Position numbers and translations under genes: made by a program. 40,504 bases of DNA, taken from Sphingobacteriales bacterium. GTDB taxonomy: Bacteria; Bacteroidota; Bacteroidia; Chitinophagales; Chitinophagaceae. Location of the stretch: the NCBI GenBank assembly GCA_004144185.1, contig SEFP01000007.1, positions 1 through 40,504 on the forward strand, in the 5' to 3' direction. Positions 24,178 to 33,203 of the stretch are shown one piece after another (position 1 is the first letter of the stretch; every line of letters starts with the position of its first letter). Under the pieces are notes generated by a model. The model saw nothing but the letters and a program-made list of their open reading frames with translations. It did no database searches and had not been told where the DNA came from.

Positions 24178-25179
24178 ATGAAAAAGGAAATCGTTGTCAG
24201 TGGCATCCGGTCTACCGGCTCGCTGCATTTGGGGAATTATCTCGGTGCCATGCGCAACTATGCCCGGATGCAGGACGATTTTACCTGCTTCTTCTTCGTA
24301 GCCGACTATCACAGCCTCACCACACACCCGGATCCCAAGGACCTGCGCGCTTCGGTGTATCGCGTCATCGCCGAAAATATCGCGTCCGGACTGGATCCGG
24401 AAAAAGTAACCCTGTACGCGCAGAGTGATGTTCCGGAAACGACCGAACTGTACCTGCTGCTCAATACTTTGGCGTATAAAGGTGAACTGGAAAAAGTACC
24501 GACTTTCAAGGATAAGGTCCGTTCACAGCCCGATAACGTGAATGCAGCCTTGCTGACGTATCCGGTGCTCATGGCAGCCGATATCCTGATTCACAAAGCC
24601 ACGCAGGTACCGGTAGGGAAAGATCAGGAGCAGCACCTGGAGATGGCGCGCAACTTTGCACACCGGTTCAACAGCCGCTATAATGAAACGATTTTTCCGG
24701 AACCGTATGCGTTCAATTTCGGTGAAGCATTGATTAAGGTTCCCGGTCTCGACGGTTCGGCCAAGATGAGCAAAAGTGAAAACGGAGCCGGAACCATCTA
24801 TTTGACGGATGAAGACGAGGTGATCCGCAAAAAAATCATGAAGGCGAAAACAGACAGTTCGCCAACCGAAGCCCATACACCGCTTCCGGAAAGCATCGCC
24901 AACCTCTTTCAACTGCTCCAACTCGTGTCCGGAGCAGAGGCTGTAGCACCGTACCAAACAGCCTGGAATGAGACCACCATTCGGTTTGGCGATCTTAAAA
25001 AAGAGCTGGCCGAGGCGATGGTACAGTTTGTAAAGCCCATTCGCGAAAAAGCACTGGACCTGCAACAGTCTCCCGAAGCTATTCAGCAGATTCTGCGCAC
25101 CGGTGCCGAGAAAGCCCGGGCATCGGCGGCTCAAACGCTGGAAGAAGCCCGCCGGGCTGTTGGTATCCGGTATTATTAA
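24178..25179 (+). CDS. trpS: Tryptophanyl-tRNA synthetase
   Basis: This encodes 333 residues from ATG 24178; the frame extends up to 24136 but that part is upstream of the family start and partly in the promoter. It charges tRNA-Trp. HIGH-type motif is GSLHLGNYLG (residues about 11-20), the middle holds QVPVGKDQEQHLEM, and the KMSKS loop is AKMSKSEN near 195. Length and ends are normal for class Ic enzymes. A deoxynucleoside kinase follows after 19 bases, probably co-transcribed. Confidence 0.97.
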   Translation: MKKEIVVSGIRSTGSLHLGNYLGAMRNYARMQDDFTCFFFVADYHSLTTHPDPKDLRASVYRVIAENIASGLDPEKVTLYAQSDVPETTELYLLLNTLAYKGELEKVPTFKDKVRSQPDNVNAALLTYPVLMAADILIHKATQVPVGKDQEQHLEMARNFAHRFNSRYNETIFPEPYAFNFGEALIKVPGLDGSAKMSKSENGAGTIYLTDEDEVIRKKIMKAKTDSSPTEAHTPLPESIANLFQLLQLVSGAEAVAPYQTAWNETTIRFGDLKKELAEAMVQFVKPIREKALDLQQSPEAIQQILRTGAEKARASAAQTLEEARRAVGIRYY

Positions 25180-25198
25180 GATTTTTCCGGACTCTCAG

Positions 25199-25816
25199 AT
25201 GCAACATATCGCTATTGCCGGAAATATCGGCGCCGGTAAAACCACCCTGACCCGGCTACTGGCCGATCAGTTTGGCTGGCAGCCTCAGTTTGAAGTCGTT
25301 GATCAGAATCCCTATCTCGATGATTTCTACACCGATATGGGTCGCTGGTCGTTTAATCTCCAGATGTACTTTCTGAGCCAGCGGCTTCGTCAATTGCTGG
25401 ATATCCGGCAGCGGGCCCAGACAGTGGTGCAGGACCGGACGATCTATGAAGATGCCTACATCTTTGCGCCCAACCTGGCACAGATGGGATTGATGGCCAG
25501 CCGTGATTTTGAAACCTACGCGTCGCTCTTCGAAACGCTGCAGCAACTGGTGCAACCCCCGGATCTGTTGATTTATCTGAAGGCGTCTATCCCCAAACTG
25601 GTGCATCAGATTCAGTTGCGCGGGCGTGGGTACGAGGAAAACATCCGGCTCGATTACCTGAAACGGCTCAATGAAGCCTACGAGCGCTGGATTGAAAGCT
25701 ATCACGAAGGTCCATTGCTGATTATCCCGGTAGATGAACTCGACTTTGCGAACCAACCGGAAGATCTCGCCGAAGTGGTACGGCAGGTCAATTTCCGTAT
25801 CAAGCACCCGTTCTAA
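25199..25816 (+). CDS. Deoxynucleoside kinase
   Basis: This encodes 205 residues from ATG 25199. It phosphorylates deoxynucleosides in salvage. The P-loop GNIGAGKTT is at residues 8-16, the catalytic E/D-R-S-like motif is DRTIYEDAYIF, and the LID region carries RGRGYEENI. The substrate-binding segment VVDQNPYLDDFY and WSFNLQMYFLSQRL match the dAK/dGK/TK2 group found in Bacteroidota and Firmicutes. Base preference cannot be told. It is 19 bases after trpS. Confidence 0.93.
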   Translation: MQHIAIAGNIGAGKTTLTRLLADQFGWQPQFEVVDQNPYLDDFYTDMGRWSFNLQMYFLSQRLRQLLDIRQRAQTVVQDRTIYEDAYIFAPNLAQMGLMASRDFETYASLFETLQQLVQPPDLLIYLKASIPKLVHQIQLRGRGYEENIRLDYLKRLNEAYERWIESYHEGPLLIIPVDELDFANQPEDLAEVVRQVNFRIKHPF

Positions 25817-25838
25817 AAACCTTCCGGAACTGTGCGTT

Positions 25839-26987
25839 TCAAGTGCCGGCCGGATACTGCAATTTGTAACGAATTACCCGCTTCACGCTTTGAGCCAGTT
25901 GCTCACTCAACGGTCCACCGGCCTGTAGCTCTTTGACGATCCGTTGGTGCAGTGCTACCGGATTCACGGGCATCAACGCCAGATCGGCACCGGCCTGAAG
26001 GGCTTTGAAATCGGCATCCGGAACCCGCCGCACGCCTTCCATCCCCAAGGCATCGGTGGTTATCAGCCCATCATAACCCAGTTCGCCCCGTAGGAGCTTT
26101 TGGATAATGACCGGCGACAGGGACGCCGGAAGTCCATTCGTCGCATAAGTGGGATTGTTGCGCACCACGATATGCCCGATCATCACGGCTGCCGGATTGG
26201 ACTGGCTAATGATTTTCCGGAACGTCTCCAGTTCTGTGAGCGTGCCTTCAATGAAAACCTGTTGCTTGTGCGAGTCGCCCACGACATTGCCGTGGCCTGG
26301 AAAATGCTTTACGGTAGCGCCAATGCCACCCGCCTGTGTGGCGCGTACAAAATCGATGGCACGGGCCGCAACCGAATCGGCGGTGCCGCTGAATGCCCGG
26401 TTGTTGATCACCGCTTTATTGCTGCCAATATCCGCAACCGGTGCAAAATTGAGATTGACCCCGGTGGCCTGCATCGTCATGTTGATCACATCGGCAGCAC
26501 TTTGTACTTTCTGAGGGGTGGTAAGGGTGTTGGTTTTGAGAACGGCTGGTGCATCCATCCATTTCATCTGAAACAGGCTGGGCTCGCAGTCGCAGGCAAA
26601 CAACGGTGCCAGCTGCTGGGCGGTACGAAGCTGCGTCAGTTCCTGGGTTTGTTTCCGGAACTCAGTTGTCGCACCTTTCAGAAACACAACGCCGTCGGCG
26701 ATTCCGGTGGCAACCAGTTTCTTCGCCGTGCTGTAGGGCGTTCCGATCTTCTCAAACGTACTGCTGGCAACCATAATCAGCTGGGCGGCCCGCTGATCAG
26801 GCGTCAGCTGGTTATAAATACTGTCAATGCGCTTCCGAAGAACGTCCTGTGCCATTTTACGGGCGGCATCGCTCATCGGTTGCTGCGACAGCGGAAAGAT
26901 CTGTGCCTGCGCGTTCCAGGGCGTTCCAATCAGCATGCTGCATACGAGAGCCGTGAACCCAAGTGTATTCCGGAACCTTGACGTCAT
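25839..26987 (-). CDS. nagZ: Secreted GH3 beta-N-acetylhexosaminidase, NagZ-like
   Basis: This encodes 382 residues. A signal peptide ends NAQAQ (about residue 29), so unlike enterobacterial NagZ it is exported. The GH3 core shows GVNLNFAPVADI, the catalytic KHFPGHGNVVGDSH loop (His acting as acid/base with Asp) and the nucleophile Asp in GLITTDALGM. NagZ releases GlcNAc from peptidoglycan fragments. The N-terminal LTPDQRAAQLIMVA is also standard. Its ATG is only 6 bases past the Ser/Thr kinase stop, so it belongs to the kinase/phosphatase/FHA operon. That links the module to cell-wall turnover (inference). In larger Bacteroidota proteins this domain is followed by a serine-hydrolase domain, which is missing here. 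Confidence 0.92.
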   Translation of the reverse strand: MTSRFRNTLGFTALVCSMLIGTPWNAQAQIFPLSQQPMSDAARKMAQDVLRKRIDSIYNQLTPDQRAAQLIMVASSTFEKIGTPYSTAKKLVATGIADGVVFLKGATTEFRKQTQELTQLRTAQQLAPLFACDCEPSLFQMKWMDAPAVLKTNTLTTPQKVQSAADVINMTMQATGVNLNFAPVADIGSNKAVINNRAFSGTADSVAARAIDFVRATQAGGIGATVKHFPGHGNVVGDSHKQQVFIEGTLTELETFRKIISQSNPAAVMIGHIVVRNNPTYATNGLPASLSPVIIQKLLRGELGYDGLITTDALGMEGVRRVPDADFKALQAGADLALMPVNPVALHQRIVKELQAGGPLSEQLAQSVKRVIRYKLQYPAGT

Positions 26988-26993
26988 AAAAAC

Positions 26994-28772
26994 TTATTTG
27001 GTTTCGTAGATAGAGATGATTTTGAAGTCTTCGTTTAACAGCACCCGGTTGCCAACCATCCGGGTCTTGACTTCATCGGTTTTCCGGCCGCGAAAGGTAT
27101 ACGGACCGGCGATTTCGACACTGTAATAGCCGTCAGAGGTCCGGCTATACGTCAGGTTATCCCAGTCGATCTCCCAGTCGGTTTCGTAGACTACCGTATT
27201 GTAGTACCGGTCTATTTCCTGCTCAATAGCATCCGGCAGCACATTTTTCTGATTGAAATAGCGATGCACCGGATAGGCGAACATATTCAGGAGTCCGTCT
27301 ACATCCATTGCTTCGGTACCATTGCCACGGCTGGAGGAAAGCGTAATGTAACGAAGCAGTACATTCCGGATAGTTTGCGCTTCCTGTGGTGTGACCGGGT
27401 TTTCGGTCAGCTCGTCCTCATCCGGCGAGGGAATGACCTCAACCTGTCCGGAAGGCTGTGTGGTGGTGGGCTGGCTGGGCCCCGAATTCTGAGGAACGGT
27501 GATGGTCACCGGCTGCTCTGTTCGGGACCGGGGCGTTTGAGTCGTTTTGGTGTTCGTCTGCTCGGTTTCCATACCCAGAATATTGGAGCTTTTCAGGAAG
27601 AAATATACCGCTCCCGCAACGGCTAGCAACAGCAGGATCGGCCAGATCCGGAATGATTTCTGACGCTGCTGCACCTGAACGCCTGCGGTAGCACTCCGGT
27701 CGCCGGCCTGCAATACATAGGTGGTGTCTGCGGTGGGGTAGAGGACTTGGGAACCGGTTGCGGCCACGATGCCCAAGGGCTGAATGGACACGGTGCTGAC
27801 ACCGGTCACATTCCAGTGAAGGGTAACCGCATGGCCCGGAACAATTTGCGCCGGTTCAGCATTGAAATACTGGATCTGCACCGGTGTCGGCGCTTCCGGA
27901 ACCGGACGTGCTGGAGGCGTTAAAATCTGTGTGGTAACTCCGGAGGGTGCGGCCTGTAAAGCAGCGGCAAAGGCTTCGCAATCGTCGAAGCGATCTTCTT
28001 TGGCCTTGGCCGTGGCTTTATCAATGACAGCCTGTAGCGATGCCGATACCGCCGGGTAAACGGATTGCGCTTTAGGCAACGCTTCGTTCACCACTTTCTG
28101 CTCGATTTCGAAGGCAGACAGCACTTCCGGATTGTACGGCAACTGACCAGTCATCATCTGGAACAACGTCACGCCCAGCGCATAAATATCGCTGCGATGA
28201 TCGACGCCGCGACCGATGATCTGTTCCGGACTCATAAACATCGGCGTACCAATGCGCTGACCGGTACGGGTTGAACCCGGATGTGCTTCGGCCTGGATCA
28301 TCTTTACGATCCCGAAGTCAATGATCTTCGGTTCGTCGTCGGCCGTAATGATGATATTGGCCGGTTTGAGATCCCGGTGAATAATGCCTTTCCGGTGGGC
28401 ATAGCCTACACCATCCAGAATTTTACTGAAAATCTGGATGGCCCGTTTTTCAATGATCGGACCGGTTTGCAGGCGGATCAGTTCGTCGAGCGTAGGCCCT
28501 TCGAGGTATTCCATAATCAGATACAGATTGCCCTGATCTTCGGCATAATCATACACCCGCCCGATGTTGGGATGGGTGAAAGACGACATCAGCTGGGCTT
28601 CTTTCCGGAATTTGGCCCGGATACCGGCGTCCTGCGCCAGTCCCGGATGCAGCACTTTAATGGCTGCAAAGGTGCCCGCCAGCGTTTTGTGCTGGGCCTT
28701 ATAAACCGTAGCCATACCGCCACTGCCCAGCATCTGGATAATCCGGTAATTCTGAATCTCCGTTCCTATCAT
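26994..28772 (-). CDS. Membrane Ser/Thr protein kinase with Ig-like and NTF2-like regions
   Basis: This encodes 592 residues from ATG 28772; the long Arg/Pro-rich frame upstream overlaps the phosphatase tail and is not coding. The kinase domain (1-270) is complete: glycine loop LGSGGMATVY (15-24), Lys39, HRDLKPAN (Asp134) and DFG (152-154), with GTPMFMSPEQ after it. Residues about 299-365 form an Ig-like beta domain (IQYFNAEPAQIVPGHAVTLHW ...), still on the cytosolic side. One membrane helix is at 376-394. A Thr/Pro-rich linker and an exported domain (about 455-592) with NTF2-like look follow. It probably senses an envelope signal and phosphorylates cytosolic targets read by the FHA proteins upstream. 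It follows the PP2C gene by 43 bases. Confidence 0.93.
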   Translation of the reverse strand: MIGTEIQNYRIIQMLGSGGMATVYKAQHKTLAGTFAAIKVLHPGLAQDAGIRAKFRKEAQLMSSFTHPNIGRVYDYAEDQGNLYLIMEYLEGPTLDELIRLQTGPIIEKRAIQIFSKILDGVGYAHRKGIIHRDLKPANIIITADDEPKIIDFGIVKMIQAEAHPGSTRTGQRIGTPMFMSPEQIIGRGVDHRSDIYALGVTLFQMMTGQLPYNPEVLSAFEIEQKVVNEALPKAQSVYPAVSASLQAVIDKATAKAKEDRFDDCEAFAAALQAAPSGVTTQILTPPARPVPEAPTPVQIQYFNAEPAQIVPGHAVTLHWNVTGVSTVSIQPLGIVAATGSQVLYPTADTTYVLQAGDRSATAGVQVQQRQKSFRIWPILLLLAVAGAVYFFLKSSNILGMETEQTNTKTTQTPRSRTEQPVTITVPQNSGPSQPTTTQPSGQVEVIPSPDEDELTENPVTPQEAQTIRNVLLRYITLSSSRGNGTEAMDVDGLLNMFAYPVHRYFNQKNVLPDAIEQEIDRYYNTVVYETDWEIDWDNLTYSRTSDGYYSVEIAGPYTFRGRKTDEVKTRMVGNRVLLNEDFKIISIYETK

Positions 28773-28815
28773 AAAATCGTCTTCTCGGCTGTATTGAAAT
28801 AAAAATCGGATGGCA

Positions 28816-30162
28816 TTAGGGTGCCGGATTGGATTCAGGCATGACTGCCTTGGCCCGCCGTGTTTTGGCAGTGTCTGTCTTTGGCTTTGGAGACGCCGCC
28901 GCTGGGGTAGGGGAAGCCGCCGGTTTGGAAACAGCCGGTTTGGATGGAGTCGTCGCTTTGGGCGCAACCGCTTTATCGGGTGCGCTGGTCTTACGGGCAG
29001 CGGTGTCGGTTTTTGGTTTTGCGGACGTGGTAGTGGCTGGCGTCACTACGCGGGTAGCCGGAGGTGTGGCAGATGTAGCGGCGGTATCGGTTGCAGCGGG
29101 TTTGGTCGGTGGCTTTGTTGAAGGAGTGGCAACCGGTGTCGGAACAGGATCCGGAACAGGTGCCTGCGTCATCGGGGTATCGATTACGGGCGGTGGGACA
29201 ACAGCCGTTGAGGTGTCGGTTGGTTCCATGCCCAGTTTTGGGGCGTTGGTCTCCCGGAAATAGCTGAATACTACTAAAAGCAGTGCAATGAACAGCACCA
29301 CACCGCCCACAATCGGAAGAATGGGTCTTTTTGAAGCGGGTGCATCGATAACCGGTTCATCCGGAAAACTGGCGGCTGTGGTAACAGGGGCGGAAGTGGC
29401 AATTGGAGGAACGGCAGCCGGTACGGGTTTTTGCTGGGGCTGGATGATCTGCACGGTGGCATTGTCATGCCCGCCGGCCTTATCGGCCAGTTGCACCAGC
29501 TTTTCAGCCTGTTGTTGGGTAGACAGGCGGGTTTCGCCCAGGACGGATGCAATAGCAGCATCGCCAATCATGCCATTCACACCGTCGGTACACAGAATCA
29601 GGCTATCGCCGGGTTGCAGGTTGATCGCAGCCTGACTGATGGTAGGATCAATGGTTTCGCTGATGCCCAGCGCCCGGTAAATTTCGTTTTTACGGGGATG
29701 TTTTTCGGCTTCCACTGCTGTGATATGCCCCTGATCTACCAGTGACTGCACAAACGAATGGTCTTTGGTGAGCCGGCGCAGGCTGCCCTCCCGGTATAGA
29801 TACAGTCTGCTGTCGCCAATATGACCATAGAACGCAGTGTCTCCCTGCACCAGTACCACTACCGCAGTCGTACCCATTCCCTGGAGGGAAGGATTGCCCT
29901 GGACAATCGTGTGCAGCTTTTTGTTGGCCTGCTCAAGGCAGTGCCGGATGGCCACCGGGGCCGACGGATAGGGCTGAGCTGCCATCGTCTGGTAGATGGT
30001 TGCAACGGCCGATTGGGAGGCAATAGCTCCTCCGATGTGACCGCCCATGCCATCGCAGACCACAAAGAGATGCCCGTTAGGCGTCAGCCAGTTGCCGAAG
30101 GCGTCTTCGTTGGCCGTACGCACATGGCCGATACTGGTATGATTCCCAAAAGAAAGCTGCAT
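28816..30162 (-). CDS. Membrane-anchored PP2C-type protein phosphatase
   Basis: This encodes 448 residues. Residues 1-245 are a full PPM/PP2C domain that removes phosphate from Ser/Thr using two metal ions: TANEDAF (Asp20), CDGMGGHIGG (Asp37-Gly38), GDSRLYLYR, TDGVNGM and GGHDNATV are all present. Next come a Pro/Ala linker, one helix near 268-290 (ILPIVGGVVLFIALLLVVFS) and about 155 residues of Pro/Thr/Ala/Lys repeats outside, of the kind seen in cell-wall-spanning stalks. It starts 3 bases after the FHA membrane gene and precedes the kinase. It should reverse the kinase, as in PrkC/PrpC or PpkA/PppA pairs. Confidence 0.95.
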   Translation of the reverse strand: MQLSFGNHTSIGHVRTANEDAFGNWLTPNGHLFVVCDGMGGHIGGAIASQSAVATIYQTMAAQPYPSAPVAIRHCLEQANKKLHTIVQGNPSLQGMGTTAVVVLVQGDTAFYGHIGDSRLYLYREGSLRRLTKDHSFVQSLVDQGHITAVEAEKHPRKNEIYRALGISETIDPTISQAAINLQPGDSLILCTDGVNGMIGDAAIASVLGETRLSTQQQAEKLVQLADKAGGHDNATVQIIQPQQKPVPAAVPPIATSAPVTTAASFPDEPVIDAPASKRPILPIVGGVVLFIALLLVVFSYFRETNAPKLGMEPTDTSTAVVPPPVIDTPMTQAPVPDPVPTPVATPSTKPPTKPAATDTAATSATPPATRVVTPATTTSAKPKTDTAARKTSAPDKAVAPKATTPSKPAVSKPAASPTPAAASPKPKTDTAKTRRAKAVMPESNPAP

Positions 30163-30165
30163 GAG

Positions 30166-31122
30166 TTACAAAGAGTTTGGAAGCATAAACATACCGGAAA
30201 CCTGTCCTAAAAACAGCTTACTTCCGTTGTGCAATAACATTTTTGTGATTTTCTGATCGTCTACATAGGTACCGTTGGTACTACCCAGATCTTCGATCCA
30301 CCAGCTGCCATCCCGAAGCTGCACCTGTGCATGCACTTTCGAAACGGTGGGATGGGTCAGCACCAGTGCACACTCCGGCGAACGGCCGATTTTTTGCGGC
30401 GCACCGGTAGGCACCAATCGGACTGACTGGCCGTTGACATCAAAGGTGAGCGTAGGCAAAATCTGAGGGGATACCTGGGTTTCGGTCACCCGGTTTTCGG
30501 CGGTAGCAGGCGGCACCGGTCGGGGCTGGTACGCCGCATCTCCAGCTGCTACCGGAACCGATCGTCCGGAACCAGCCGTACCGGAGGTGGACGATACCGG
30601 TGGTGCCGGCGGCATGACAACAGCCGGCGCAGGTGTTTTTTTGCTTTTGCGACGCGAAAACCACAAACCGGCAATACCGGCCAGCACACCCAATCCACCA
30701 ATCACATAGAAAATGGTGTTGTCGGTACGTTCCAGTTTCGGATATGCTTTTTCCTGGGCAGGGGTTGGCTTGGACGCCAGGTAGGTCGTGGTGATCTCCT
30801 GACCGTTGTATCCAAACGTAGTAGTACCATCGAATCGTTGCGGATCCGGAACGGTGTAGCGGATGGTATACAACATTCCTTCGGCCGCCTTTTTACCGGC
30901 CGCCACTTTGAAGGTGGGAACCAGCACATAATTGTCCTTTACGGTAAGCCGCGATTTGTTGGCCACCAGGTTTTCAGTGGTACGCACTTCAAAGCCCAGT
31001 TCCGGAAACTGGTTCGTCAGGATATTTTCAACTGTAAGTACGTTTTGTGCGCGGGCCGCCGGAAGCTGGGTCCAGCAAAGCAGCACGATCCCTAAAAAAC
31101 GAACTTGTTTAAAGCAAGGCAT
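30166..31122 (-). CDS. FHA-domain membrane protein with an exported N-terminal domain
   Basis: This encodes 318 residues. A signal peptide ends ARAQ (about 26), then about 105 residues of beta-rich exported domain (TVENILTNQFPELGFEVRTTE, a lead-in seen in some von Willebrand/FHA signalling proteins). A membrane helix is at about 139-157 (YVIGGLGVLAGIAGLWF), followed by basic RRKSKK. A linker leads to a C-terminal FHA domain (about 225-318): IGRSPECALVLTHPTVSKVHAQ with the conserved Arg, Ser and His, then STNGTYVDDQKI. FHA domains bind phosphothreonine. It is 9 bases after the first FHA gene and 3 bases before the phosphatase. It looks like a transmembrane receptor or scaffold for phospho-signals. 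Confidence 0.93.
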   Translation of the reverse strand: MPCFKQVRFLGIVLLCWTQLPAARAQNVLTVENILTNQFPELGFEVRTTENLVANKSRLTVKDNYVLVPTFKVAAGKKAAEGMLYTIRYTVPDPQRFDGTTTFGYNGQEITTTYLASKPTPAQEKAYPKLERTDNTIFYVIGGLGVLAGIAGLWFSRRKSKKTPAPAVVMPPAPPVSSTSGTAGSGRSVPVAAGDAAYQPRPVPPATAENRVTETQVSPQILPTLTFDVNGQSVRLVPTGAPQKIGRSPECALVLTHPTVSKVHAQVQLRDGSWWIEDLGSTNGTYVDDQKITKMLLHNGSKLFLGQVSGMFMLPNSL

Positions 31123-31131
31123 AAGGCTGAA

Positions 31132-31725
31132 TTAGTCGGTTGGTAAAGTAGCGGTGCGAAACAAAAACCGGGTATTGCCCGTGCGGATAACATCCCCGTC
31201 CTGTAGCGAGCCTTCGTTGGTCAGGTGCTCGTTGATAAATGTACCGTTGGTAGACAGCTCATCGCGGAACAGGACATTGCCCAGACGAAACAGGATGGTC
31301 AGGTGACGGCCCGAAATGTTGGGATCGCCTTCAATACGCACCTCGCAGTCGGGTGCGGTCCCGATCGTATTGCGGCCTTCGCGCAACCGAAAATCCTGCC
31401 CCAGTGGCTGGCGGTCGAAGGTCACCAGCCAACCAGTCAGGCGGCGTTCCTGGGATTCCGGACGGACCTGCTGCGTGGAAGACGGCTCTCCGGTACTGAT
31501 TTGTGTGTACAGTGCAGACGCACCGGCAGGTATTTTTTCGGGCTGGTCAACAGGCGGTGCCGTTGGTTCCGGAATGGGTTTAAAACCGGCCGGTACGCCC
31601 GGAATGGTACGCAACGCATCGGCAGCCGGGCGGTTTCCGGCGGCTGCAACAGCCGGAAAAGACGGGCAATACGGGCAGGTGGATTGATCGTCCGGATAAT
31701 AATGTCCGTTCTTGCAGGTGGCCAT
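31132..31725 (-). CDS. Zinc-ribbon/FHA-domain protein
   Basis: This encodes 197 residues from ATG 31725; an upstream frame start at 31755 is less likely. The N-terminus reads CKNGHYYPDDQSTCPYC, a C-x3-H ... CPYC ribbon of the type seen at the front of several bacterial FHA proteins. A Pro-rich linker (about 30-95) leads to an FHA domain (about 100-195): REGRNTIGTAPDCEVRIEGDPNISGRHLTI and STNGTFINEHLTNEGSLQDGD, with the Arg, Ser, His and Asn residues that bind phosphothreonine. It has no signal and is cytosolic. It heads the five-gene leftward unit and is the likely soluble reader or effector of the kinase. Confidence 0.93.
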   Translation of the reverse strand: MATCKNGHYYPDDQSTCPYCPSFPAVAAAGNRPAADALRTIPGVPAGFKPIPEPTAPPVDQPEKIPAGASALYTQISTGEPSSTQQVRPESQERRLTGWLVTFDRQPLGQDFRLREGRNTIGTAPDCEVRIEGDPNISGRHLTILFRLGNVLFRDELSTNGTFINEHLTNEGSLQDGDVIRTGNTRFLFRTATLPTD

Positions 31726-31914
31726 GACAAAAGGATTTAGGTTGCAAAGATTCAAAAAAGCAGGCGCATGCCTAATCAGATCTGTTGTTTTGACGTTTTT
31801 TTCTCAAACTAGGAACCGGTAGACCCGCTGTTTTTGGGAGCATCCGGGTGAAATCCGGAAGCCGTCTGAAGGCATACTTTTTTCTGTTGTTCAGGTATCT
31901 CAACATTTTTTAGC

Positions 31915-32166
31915 ATGAAACAACCACCTACTGTAGACGAGCAGCACAGCATTGATCCAAACGATCCGAATCAGACGCCCCGTGAGCAGGAAGGATTTGC
32001 GCCGAATATGACAACCCAGAAACCCGGACAGCCCAGTGCGTTTGCGGGTATGGATACCGGTGCCGACAGTGATGGCCCGGCGTATTCGGAAGAAGGCGAA
32101 ACAACGTCTGATGTAAACCATGTAGCCCCCAAGGAACGTAACATCCCGGGTGAGTCAGAAGACTAA
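31915..32166 (+). CDS. Small acidic disordered protein
   Basis: This encodes 83 residues, strongly acidic and rich in Asp, Glu, Pro, Asn and Gln, with no hydrophobic core or Cys. It is probably unfolded. I recognise no named family, though short hydrophilic proteins of this type occur widely in Bacteroidota. It is a single rightward gene divergent from the FHA gene (189 bases between starts), with its own terminator at 32190-32224. The composition resembles stress-induced hydrophilins (inference). Confidence 0.65.
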   Translation: MKQPPTVDEQHSIDPNDPNQTPREQEGFAPNMTTQKPGQPSAFAGMDTGADSDGPAYSEEGETTSDVNHVAPKERNIPGESED

Positions 32167-32189
32167 ACTCAGACCTTACAAGAGTCCGG

Positions 32190-32224
32190 AAATCCTGCAT
32201 CAGTTCTTGGTGCAGGATTTTTTT
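32190..32224. terminator. Bidirectional terminator
   Basis: AAATCCTGCA (32190-32199) and TGCAGGATTT (32211-32220) pair perfectly with an 11-base loop and are followed by TTTT. It serves the small acidic gene and the convergent endonuclease gene. Confidence 0.85.
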
Positions 32225-33095
32225 ATGCTGGGTAGGATCGCTGCAAGGCCAGTTCTTTCATTTTGGTCTCCAGCATGATGTCTACGTCCTTTCCATAGGT
32301 ATGGATGTCCTGGTGCAGCCAGTCGCTGTGGGCTTCGCGGCGGGCAGCAGGATCTTCAAAATCGCGGCGGGACGATGAAAAGTGAAACACTGGTTTCACA
32401 TCCCAGGTATTGTACGCAGCCAGAAACGCTTCTTCTTCGGTAAGGTTATCGGGGTGCAGGCTGTGATGAAAATAATCGAATACAATCGGGATGCCGACCT
32501 GTTCGGATAACGGAAGCAGATCCCGGACACTGTACAAACCACCTTTATCGTCGTTCTCCACCGTCAGGCGTTTCCGGAGGTTTTCAGAAAGCGACTGGTA
32601 CGTAGCCGCAAAGCGGGCCAGTGCAGCTGTTTTATCACCATACACGCCACCCACATGAATGTTGATTTTATTCCAGTGCGATGGCTGAAGGCCCATCAGG
32701 TCGAACACCTCGCTGTGGTTTTCCAGTTCCTGAATCGTGTTTTGAAGCGTCTGTCCTTCGCCGGCCAGTTTGTTGTAGGGACCGGGGTGGGTGGTGATCC
32801 GGATCGGTTTTTTGCCGCATTCTTCCAGCGTGGCGCGAATTAGTGGGTAATCCGGTAAGTGCTCCAGCCGGTATTCCGAATGCCAGGGAAACAGATCGGA
32901 GGTCATCCGGAATACACCGATTCCGTGTTCGATATTCCAGTCGAGCAGGTGCATCAGTCCGATGGCATTGCGCAGGCTGAGCTGGGAGGCATAGGGCAGT
33001 CCGCGCTCCAGCCAGGTTTTGCGCGTCATGCCCTTGGTGGTAAAAATTCCTTTCTCCTGAAGGGTCAGGTTAATGCAGGCATATCCGATAGCCAT
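32223..33095 (-). CDS. uvsE: UV damage endonuclease UvsE/UvdE
   Basis: This encodes 290 residues. It nicks DNA 5' to UV photoproducts in a light-independent repair path. The TIM-barrel metal-site segments are all seen: the IGYACINLTL opening, WNIEHGIGVFRMTSDLFPW, ITTHPGPY, INIHVGGVYGDK, LTVENDDKGGLYS, PIVFDYFHHSLHP and VFHFSSSRR. The length is usual for bacterial UvsE. It is a single leftward gene whose start is 108 bases from the divergent CHAD gene. Confidence 0.95.
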   Translation of the reverse strand: MAIGYACINLTLQEKGIFTTKGMTRKTWLERGLPYASQLSLRNAIGLMHLLDWNIEHGIGVFRMTSDLFPWHSEYRLEHLPDYPLIRATLEECGKKPIRITTHPGPYNKLAGEGQTLQNTIQELENHSEVFDLMGLQPSHWNKINIHVGGVYGDKTAALARFAATYQSLSENLRKRLTVENDDKGGLYSVRDLLPLSEQVGIPIVFDYFHHSLHPDNLTEEEAFLAAYNTWDVKPVFHFSSSRRDFEDPAARREAHSDWLHQDIHTYGKDVDIMLETKMKELALQRSYPA

Positions 33096-33203
33096 AAGTT
33101 CCGCAGCTGAAGCGATTGAAGTAGTTGAGTAGGAGCTGCTTTAAAAAACAAGGCCAGTAGTCCATCAATCGGTTCTGGAATAGCTTTTATATCTTCCGGA
33201 CGT

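Noticed and set aside
26100-26981. 293-residue frame opposite nagZ
   Set aside because: Antisense shadow with no domain pattern.
28773-28967. Arg/Pro-rich N-terminal extension of the kinase
   Set aside because: It overlaps the end of the phosphatase gene in another frame; the kinase fold starts at the ATG at 28772.
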